Shown here piece after piece: positions 1-4,530 of a stretch of 5,582 nt of DNA (its first letter is position 1; each line of letters opens with the position of its first letter). The stretch spans positions 1 through 5,582 of the forward strand of contig RFGQ01000510.1 of the NCBI GenBank assembly GCA_003695865.1. The letters run 5' to 3'. Under the pieces are notes generated by a model, which did no database searches, was not told where the DNA came from, and saw only the letters and a program-made list of their open reading frames with translations. Position numbers and translations under genes: made by a program. Source of the DNA: Gemmatimonadota bacterium (GTDB lineage Bacteria > Gemmatimonadota > Gemmatimonadetes > Longimicrobiales > Gaopeijiaceae).

Positions 1-1012
1 GGGGGACGCCGAGCACGAGGTGCTCGGCGTCGCGCCTCTCGAGCGCGCCCGCCCCGACCAGCTCGGCCTGCTGGCCGACCGGCGCTACCTGGCCGCCCTG
101 GGCGGAAGCCACGCGGGCGCGCTCCTCGTCTCCGAGGAGCTCGCCCCCGAGGCCGACGAGCGACCCCGCCTGGTGGTCGCGCAGCCCCACGCCGCCATGG
201 CGGTGCTGCTCGAACACTTCCACCCCCCGTTCCGCGAGGCGCCGGGCGTGCACCCGACCGCGGTGCTGGGCGAGGGGGTGCGGTTGGGCGAAGGGGTGCA
301 CGTGGGGCCGTACGCGGTGGTCGAGGACGGCGCCGTGCTGGGCGAGGGGGTCATCCTGCGGGCGCACGTCGTGGTGGGGCGGGGCGCGCGCATCGGGGCC
401 GGATCGGTGTTGTTTCCCCACGCCGTCGTTTACCCGGGCGCCGAGCTGGGTGAGCGGGTGATCCTGCACGCGGGGGCCCGCGTGGGCGTGGACGGCTTCG
501 GCTACGTGCCGCTTCCCGACGGGCCGCGGAAGATTCCGCACGTCGGTGGCTGCGTGCTGGAAGACGACGTGGAGCTGGGCGCGAACACCTGCGTGGACCG
601 CGGCTCGATCGACGAAACCCGCATCGGACGCGGCAGCAAGCTCGACAACCTCGTCCACATCGCCCACAACGTGCGGGTGGGCGCGGGCAGCCTGATGGCC
701 GCGCTGGTCGGCATCGCCGGGTCCACGCGCATCGGCGCGGGGACCATGTGGGGCGGCCAGAGCGGCGCGATCGACCACATGGTGGTGGGCGACGGTGTGC
801 GCGTCTCCGCCCAGGCCGGCATCACCACCGAGGTGCCGCCCGGCGAGACCATGATGGGCTTTCCGGCGCGCCCCATGGCCGACTACCTGAAGGCGTACGC
901 GGCGACGTTCCGCCTGGGCGAATTGAGACGACGGGTCGCGGCGCTCGAGAAGGAGGTGCAGCGGCTGCGCGGCGCGGGAGCCGTCGGAGGGGGCGACGGG
1001 GACGACGCCTGA
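1..1012 (+). CDS. lpxD: LpxD, UDP-3-O-(3-hydroxyacyl)glucosamine N-acyltransferase (5' partial)
   Basis: Cytoplasmic acyltransferase that moves a 3-hydroxyacyl chain from ACP to the 2-amino group of UDP-3-O-acylglucosamine, the third step of lipid A synthesis. The reading frame is open to the left edge (first full codon at 2). The residues before the GTG at 20 (GDAEHE) continue the LpxD N-terminal domain and lead into GVAPLERA, equivalent to the E. coli GVASMQSA region, so about 18 residues lie outside the window and GTG 20 is not the start. Numbering from that GTG, hexapeptide repeats of the left-handed beta-helix run from about residue 77 to 270. They include the family segments DGFGYVPLPDGPRKIPH (158-174) and KLDNLVHIAHNV (207-218). 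His216 matches the E. coli catalytic His239, and His253 (IDHMVVGD) matches His276. A C-terminal charged helix (about 290-316) and a Gly/Asp-rich tail follow. Identification is firm; acyl-chain preference cannot be read from the sequence. Confidence 0.97.
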   Translation, partial: GDAEHEVLGVAPLERARPDQLGLLADRRYLAALGGSHAGALLVSEELAPEADERPRLVVAQPHAAMAVLLEHFHPPFREAPGVHPTAVLGEGVRLGEGVHVGPYAVVEDGAVLGEGVILRAHVVVGRGARIGAGSVLFPHAVVYPGAELGERVILHAGARVGVDGFGYVPLPDGPRKIPHVGGCVLEDDVELGANTCVDRGSIDETRIGRGSKLDNLVHIAHNVRVGAGSLMAALVGIAGSTRIGAGTMWGGQSGAIDHMVVGDGVRVSAQAGITTEVPPGETMMGFPARPMADYLKAYAATFRLGELRRRVAALEKEVQRLRGAGAVGGGDGDDA

Positions 1013-1150
1013 CCCCTCGGAGCCCGCACCGGACGCAACCGAACCACGCCGGGCCCGTGTCACCCCGGGCGGGGCCGCCCGAGCGCGGTCGCGCTGGCTC
1101 TGCGGCGAATAGCCCGGCGCGCTTGCGGCGACGGTGCCGGGGCCGCCGAA

Positions 1151-1175
1151 CCGTTACATTATCCCGAATTCCAAT
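1151..1175 (+). promoter_or_regulatory. Candidate promoter island upstream of lpxC-fabZ
   Basis: The segment CCGTTACATTATCCCGAATT (1151-1170) is the most AT-rich stretch in the non-coding gap. It offers two overlapping -10-like hexamers, TACATT (1155-1160) and CATTAT (1157-1162), each matching 4 of 6 positions of TATAAT. No convincing -35 element lies 16-18 nt upstream. Transcription from here would leave a leader of about 75 nt before the GTG at 1242. The call rests on composition and position only; the organism's promoter consensus is unknown to me. Confidence 0.25.
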
Positions 1176-1230
1176 CCGGGGCCTTCACCGGGCGCCGGAA
1201 GCATCCGTTCACGCGTTCGCGACCACGACA

Positions 1231-1235
1231 GGGAG
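1231..1235 (+). promoter_or_regulatory. Ribosome binding site deciding the lpxC-fabZ start
   Basis: GGGAG lies 6 nt upstream of the GTG at 1242, an ideal Shine-Dalgarno spacing. Translation from this GTG gives MKQRTLGGEVTLEGVGVHTG, the normal LpxC N-terminus. This supports GTG 1242 over the upstream in-frame GTG at 1134, whose extra 36 residues are proline/arginine-rich and show no LpxC homology. Confidence 0.75.
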
Positions 1236-1241
1236 CCGATC

Positions 1242-2522
1242 GTGAAGCAGCGTACGTTGGGAGGCGAGGTCACGCTCGAGGGCGTCGGGGTTCACACCGG
1301 CGAGGCGGCCTCCGTCACGCTGGCCCCCGCGGCGCCGAACGAGGGGCTGCGTTTCCGGCGCGTGGACCTGGAGGGTGAGCCCGAGATCCCCGTCGACGTG
1401 GAGCACGTGCGCGACACCTCGCTCGGCACCACGCTCGGTGCGGGCGAGGCCACGGCCTCCACCGTCGAGCATCTGCTCGCCGCGCTGCACGCCGCGGGCG
1501 TCGACAACGCGCTCCTCGCGCTCGAGGGACCGGAGGTGCCGATTCGGGACGGGAGCTTCCGTGACTTCGCCGACGCGATCGCCGATGTCGGCGTGGTGGA
1601 GCAGGAGGCCGACGCGCGCGTGTTCGCGCTGGACGAGCCGGTGCGGGTGGAGGGCCCGGCCGGGGGAGAGTACGTCGCGCTGCCCGCGCCGGGGCTGCGC
1701 ATCTCGGCTACGATCGACTTCGATCATCCTGCGATCGGGCGCCAGTTCGGCTCGTTCGACGTCTCGCCCGAGCGTTTCCGCTGCGACCTCGCCGAGGCGC
1801 GCACGTTCGGCTTCGCCGCAGACGCCGAGGAGCTGCACGCGCGCGGGCTCGCGCTCGGTGCGTCGCTCGAGAACACCGTGGTGCTCGACGCCTCGGGACC
1901 GCTCAACGAGGGCGGCCTGCGCAGCCCCGACGAGTTCGTGCGCCACAAGGCCGGGGACGTGCTGGGCGACCTCGCGCTCGTCGGACGGCGCCTGGCCGCA
2001 CACCTGGTCGTGGAGCGGCCCAGCCACGCGGGCAACGTGGCGCTGGCCAGGGCGCTGGCCGAGCGGGCGGTGCGCGCGGAGCGGGCCGTGAACATCGACA
2101 CCGCCCGCGTCATGGACTACCTGCCGCACCGCTATCCCATGCTCCTCGTCGACCGCATCGTCGAGTTCGAGGCCGAGAAGCGCATCGTCGGCATCAAGAA
2201 CGTCACGATCAACGAGCCGTTCTTTCAGGGACACTTCCCCGGGCACCCCATCATGCCCGGGGTGCTCCTGGTCGAGGCCATGGCCCAGGTGGGGGGCCTG
2301 CTGCTCATGGAGAGCGAAGAGGACCCCCAGAGCAAGGTGGTGTACTTCATGGCCATGGACGGCGTGAAGTTCCGCCGGCCGGTCGTTCCCGGCGATCAGG
2401 TGAGGTTCGAGCTGACGATGCTGCAGTACCGGCGGGGGGTGTGCCGCATCCGGGGGGAGGGACGCGTGGACGATCAGGTGGTGGTCGAGGGCGAGCTCAT
2501 GGCCCGGGTCATGGACCGATGA
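1242..2522 (+). CDS. lpxC-fabZ: Bifunctional LpxC-FabZ: UDP-3-O-acyl-GlcNAc deacetylase / 3-hydroxyacyl-ACP dehydratase
   Basis: Fusion of 426 residues. The N-terminal part (about 1-280) is LpxC, the zinc deacetylase of the first committed lipid A step. It shows STVEHL with Glu76 and zinc ligand His77, EGPEVPIRDG, then FVRHKAGD with zinc ligands His235 and Asp239, and His262 in PSHAGN. These match E. coli Glu78, His79, His238, Asp242 and His265, so the active site is complete. The C-terminal part (about 283-426) is FabZ, which dehydrates 3-hydroxyacyl-ACP in fatty acid elongation. It has MDYLPHRYPMLLVDRI, then GHFPGHPIMPGVLLVEAMAQ with His331 and Glu345 at the 14-residue spacing seen in FabZ. 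The domains join with essentially no linker. Such fusions are known in Bacteroidota and other FCB-group phyla. GTG 1242 was chosen for its Shine-Dalgarno site and LpxC homology. The gene ends in an ATGA overlap with lpxA. An internal start at GTG 2088 may also yield free FabZ. Confidence 0.96.
   Translation: MKQRTLGGEVTLEGVGVHTGEAASVTLAPAAPNEGLRFRRVDLEGEPEIPVDVEHVRDTSLGTTLGAGEATASTVEHLLAALHAAGVDNALLALEGPEVPIRDGSFRDFADAIADVGVVEQEADARVFALDEPVRVEGPAGGEYVALPAPGLRISATIDFDHPAIGRQFGSFDVSPERFRCDLAEARTFGFAADAEELHARGLALGASLENTVVLDASGPLNEGGLRSPDEFVRHKAGDVLGDLALVGRRLAAHLVVERPSHAGNVALARALAERAVRAERAVNIDTARVMDYLPHRYPMLLVDRIVEFEAEKRIVGIKNVTINEPFFQGHFPGHPIMPGVLLVEAMAQVGGLLLMESEEDPQSKVVYFMAMDGVKFRRPVVPGDQVRFELTMLQYRRGVCRIRGEGRVDDQVVVEGELMARVMDR
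2078..2090 (+). promoter_or_regulatory. Possible internal ribosome binding site and GTG start for free FabZ
   Basis: At the LpxC/FabZ domain junction, GGAG (2078-2081) stands 6 nt before an in-frame GTG (2088-2090). Initiation there would give a 144-residue protein beginning MNIDTARVMDYLPHRYP, a normal length and N-terminus for stand-alone FabZ. The spacing resembles that at the main lpxC start. GGAG is common in GC-rich coding sequence, so this may be chance or a relic of the pre-fusion gene boundary. Confidence 0.3.
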
Positions 2523-3334
2523 GCGAGGGCACGGGGGGCGCCACCAACGAGGAACTCGGGGTCGAGATCCACGAGACCGCGATCGTCCACCCCGACGCCG
2601 AGCTGGGCGAGGGGGTGGTCGTGGGTCCCGGGGCGATCGTGGGGCCCGGCGTGCGTATCGGCGCAGGCACGGTGCTGGGCCCGCGGGTGCTCGTCGAGCG
2701 CGATACGGTCGTGGGGCGCGACTGCCACTTCTTTCAGGGGGCCGTGCTGGGCACCGACCCTCAGGACCTCAAGTACGAGGGCGAGGAGACGTGGCTCGAG
2801 GTCGGAGACCGCACCGTCGTCCGTGAGTATGCGACCCTGAATCGGGGTACCCGCGCGTCCGGCCGTACGGTGGTGGGCAGCGACTGTCTGATCATGGCCT
2901 ACGCACACGTCGCGCACGACTGCGAGCTGGGGAACCACGTGATCCTCTCGAACGCCGTCAACATGGGCGGTCACGTGCTCATCGAGGACTGGGTGGTGGT
3001 GGGCGGCGTGACCGCCATCCATCAGTTCGTGCGCATCGGCGCGCACGCCTTCGTGGGCGGCGGGTCTCGCGTGCCCCAGGACGTGCCGCCCTACCTGCGT
3101 GTGGCCGGCAATCCCTGCCGCCTCTACGGGCTGAACACGGTCGGGCTCGAACGGCGCGGTGTGTCGCCCGAGGTGCGACGGGCGCTCAAGCGCACCTACC
3201 GGATCCTCTTCCAGTCGCGACTCCCGCTCACGCGGGCTCTGGAGCGGGCCGAGGAGGAGGTCGAGCAGATCCCCGAGGTCCGCCACCTGCTCGCGTTCAT
3301 CCGCGGAAGCGAGCGCGGCATCACGGCGCGATGA
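2519..3334 (+). CDS. lpxA: LpxA, acyl-ACP:UDP-N-acetylglucosamine O-acyltransferase
   Basis: Cytoplasmic trimeric acyltransferase that places a 3-hydroxyacyl chain on the 3-position of UDP-GlcNAc, the first lipid A step. The product is 271 residues (E. coli 262). About 15 non-homologous residues precede the beta-helix, which starts near IHETAIVHPDAELGEG (17-32). Family hallmarks are DPQDLKYEGE (80-89), the catalytic His133 in AHVAHDC (E. coli His125), His152 in GGHV (His144), His168-Gln169 in AIHQF (His160-Gln161) and QDVPPY (187-192). Gly181 occupies the hydrocarbon-ruler position of E. coli Gly173. The C-terminal helical domain (about 210-271) begins at LERRGVSPE and ends near SERGI. ATG 2519 was chosen because it overlaps the lpxC-fabZ stop as ATGA; the open frame upstream to 2441 lies inside the FabZ coding sequence. 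No strong Shine-Dalgarno site is seen, which suggests coupled re-initiation. Confidence 0.96.
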   Translation: MSEGTGGATNEELGVEIHETAIVHPDAELGEGVVVGPGAIVGPGVRIGAGTVLGPRVLVERDTVVGRDCHFFQGAVLGTDPQDLKYEGEETWLEVGDRTVVREYATLNRGTRASGRTVVGSDCLIMAYAHVAHDCELGNHVILSNAVNMGGHVLIEDWVVVGGVTAIHQFVRIGAHAFVGGGSRVPQDVPPYLRVAGNPCRLYGLNTVGLERRGVSPEVRRALKRTYRILFQSRLPLTRALERAEEEVEQIPEVRHLLAFIRGSERGITAR

Positions 3335-4407
3335 GCCCCGGGGGGCGGGCGCTCCCGCGCATCGGCGTGGTGGGCGTGGGGAGCCTGGGCTACCATCACG
3401 CGCGCATCCTGGCCGGTCTCGAGGGCGTCCGCATGGCCGGCGTCTACGATGCCGACGAGGCCCGCGCGGCCGAAGTGGCTGCGGCGCACGGCGTGAGGGC
3501 GCACGCCTCCCTCGGGGCGCTGCTCGAAGCGGCCGACGCGGTCGTGGTGGCCGTACCCACCGTGGCGCACGAGGCGGTGGCGGTGGCGGCGCTCGAGCGG
3601 GGCGTACACGTGCTCATCGAAAAGCCCATGGCCTCGTCGCTCGCCGAGGCCGACCGCATTCTCGAGGCGGCGCGGCGGGGCGGCGCGCTCGTTCAGATCG
3701 GGCACGTCGAGCGGTTCAACGCCGCCGTGCGCGCGGCCGCGCCCTACCTCGAGGAGCCGCTGTTCGTCGAGTCGCACCGTATGGCCCCGTTCGTGCCGCG
3801 CTCGATCGACGTGGCGGTGGTGCTCGACCTCATGATCCACGACGTCGATCTGGTGGGCGCCCTGGTGGGCCGGCCGGTGCGCGCGATCGCCGCTACCGGC
3901 ATCCCGGTGCTCACCGGCAACGTCGACATCGCCAACGCACGCCTGGAGTTCGAGGGGGGGGCGGTGGCGAACCTCACGGCGAGTCGCGTCTCGACCGAAC
4001 GCAAGCGGAAGGTGCGCATCTTCCAGCGTTCGGGGTACCTTTCCCTCGACCTGGCGGCCGGCGTGGGCGAGTTCCTGCGCCTCAAGCGGGCGCTGCCGGT
4101 CTTCGAGGCGGCCCCCGTATCGGGCGGCGGACACGGCGCGGAGGCGCCCGGGGAGCCGGACGGAGGCAGGGACGCGGCGTCGGCGGCCCCGCTGCCCGCC
4201 GGAGGACTCGAGGACGTGGTCGAACGCATCCCGCTCCAGGGGGACGGGGTAGAACCCCTACGGCTCGAGCTGGAGGCCTTCCGCGACGCCGTGCGGGGGG
4301 AGCGCGCGCCGGCCGTCGACGGAGAGCAGGGCAGGCAGGCCCTGGCTCTCTCCCTGTCCATTCAGGAGCGGATCGAGAGCCATGTCGCTGATACGCGTCC
4401 GTCGTGA
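3331..4407 (+). CDS. Gfo/Idh/MocA-family NAD(P)-dependent oxidoreductase, lipid A cluster-associated (GnnA-like)
   Basis: Predicted 358-residue sugar dehydrogenase. A Rossmann domain opens with IGVVGVGSLG, giving GxGxxG at 15-20. The family EKP motif with the probable catalytic lysine is Glu97-Lys98-Pro99, and VVLDLMIHDVDL supplies Asp166 and His170 of the usual active-site pair. GHVERFN (124-130) and the segment around ANLTASRVSTERKRKVRIFQ (213-232) are, from memory, typical of the lipid A-linked subgroup. Residues about 261-292 form a Gly/Ala/Pro-rich low-complexity insert before the C-terminal part (VEPLRLELEAF). The gene overlaps lpxA by ATGA and the next gene by 26 nt. In Acidithiobacillus ferrooxidans the gene in this slot is gnnA, which oxidises the 3-OH of UDP-GlcNAc so that the aminotransferase GnnB can make UDP-GlcNAc3N. 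Related oxidoreductases also occur in lpx clusters of deltaproteobacterial lineages without an adjacent gnnB. Family membership is firm; substrate is unproven. Confidence 0.85.
   Translation: MSPGGRALPRIGVVGVGSLGYHHARILAGLEGVRMAGVYDADEARAAEVAAAHGVRAHASLGALLEAADAVVVAVPTVAHEAVAVAALERGVHVLIEKPMASSLAEADRILEAARRGGALVQIGHVERFNAAVRAAAPYLEEPLFVESHRMAPFVPRSIDVAVVLDLMIHDVDLVGALVGRPVRAIAATGIPVLTGNVDIANARLEFEGGAVANLTASRVSTERKRKVRIFQRSGYLSLDLAAGVGEFLRLKRALPVFEAAPVSGGGHGAEAPGEPDGGRDAASAAPLPAGGLEDVVERIPLQGDGVEPLRLELEAFRDAVRGERAPAVDGEQGRQALALSLSIQERIESHVADTRPS
4111..4206 (+). other. Low-complexity Gly/Ala/Pro insert within the oxidoreductase
   Basis: Residues about 261-292 of the oxidoreductase are almost only Gly, Ala, Pro, Ser, Asp and Glu (for example SGGGHGAEAPGEPDGG) and are probably disordered. 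They separate the beta-sheet domain, which ends near EFLRLKRALPVFEA, from the region starting LEDVVERIPL. The frame is continuous on both sides and the C-terminal family sequence resumes, so this looks like a surface-loop expansion and not a frameshift. Confidence 0.6.
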
Positions 4408-4516
4408 GCGGAAGAAGAACTGGATCGACACGCGCAAGGGGTTGTCGCCGACCAAGCTGATCCTGCTGCTGGCGGTGGTGGGCCTCGTCATCTGGTTCCT
4501 GGGGTACCGCTTCTGA
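4382..4516 (+). CDS. Small single-pass membrane protein, 44 residues, unknown function
   Basis: I do not recognise this gene. The ATG at 4382 overlaps the end of the oxidoreductase gene by 26 nt in another frame, and the stop lies 14 nt before the lpxB start. The product has a strongly basic N-terminal part (MSLIRVRRERKKNWIDTRKG, 1-20), then LSPTK and one hydrophobic segment of about 18 residues (26-43) containing LILLLAVVGLVIWFLG, ending YRF. The positive charges predict a cytoplasmic N-terminus with the helix anchored in the inner membrane. Its codons are GC-rich like the neighbours'. Shine-Dalgarno support is weak (AGGAG at 4364-4368 is 13 nt away and GAGAG at 4375-4379 only 2 nt), so coupling to the upstream gene is likely. 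A well-formed topology in an exactly fitting slot argues for a real gene. A role in tethering or regulating lipid A enzymes at the membrane is only a guess from context. Confidence 0.65.
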   Translation: MSLIRVRRERKKNWIDTRKGLSPTKLILLLAVVGLVIWFLGYRF

Positions 4517-4530
4517 GACACGAGGCCGCG

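Larger units (their letters stand above)
1013..1241. other. Intergenic region between lpxD and lpxC-fabZ
   Basis: This 229-nt stretch is the only sizeable gap in the cluster. The left half is extremely GC-rich and has two back-to-back inverted repeats: CGGGCG/CGCCCG around a 4-nt loop (1066-1081) and AGCGCG/CGCGCT with a 2-nt centre (1082-1095). No T-run follows, so a classical intrinsic terminator is not supported. The right half contains an unusually AT-rich island (about 1151-1175). The lpxC reading frame stays open back to a GTG at 1134, but that extension shows no LpxC homology. I see no tRNA, small gene or known riboswitch here. Confidence 0.6.

Noticed and set aside
20..22. GTG at 20 as the start of lpxD
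   Set aside because: The preceding in-frame residues from position 2 continue the LpxD N-terminal domain, and starting here would remove its first strand. The real start lies outside the window.
1066..1095. Intrinsic terminator after lpxD
   Set aside because: Two GC hairpins are present, but neither is followed by a T-run and the second has a 2-nt centre. Such palindromes are common in sequence of this composition.
1134..1241. N-terminal extension of LpxC from the upstream GTG at 1134
   Set aside because: The extra 36 residues have no LpxC similarity and overlap the candidate promoter island. GTG 1242 has a well-spaced GGGAG and gives a normal LpxC N-terminus.
1209..2246. 345-residue open frame on the minus strand opposite lpxC-fabZ
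   Set aside because: It lies wholly opposite a gene with intact catalytic motifs. Its translation shows no recognisable family and has the biased composition expected of an antisense frame in GC-rich DNA.
2474..3286. Long minus-strand frame opposite lpxA (and a similar one at 3196-4134)
   Set aside because: His/Asp/Arg-rich translation without domains, opposite well-supported genes. Lack of stop codons follows from base composition.
3159..4391. 410-residue plus-strand open frame over lpxA and the oxidoreductase gene
   Set aside because: The product is almost pure Arg/Gly/Ala, a typical off-frame shadow, and it crosses two well-supported genes.
3331..4407. Naming the oxidoreductase gnnA outright
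   Set aside because: Position and family fit, but there is no adjacent gnnB, and similar lpx-cluster oxidoreductases occur where GlcNAc3N is not established. No gene symbol is given.
4382..4516. Assigning the small protein to a known small membrane family (SecE-like or DUF5989-like)
   Set aside because: Only the general plan of a basic N-terminus plus one helix is shared. I see no diagnostic residues, so it is left as unknown.
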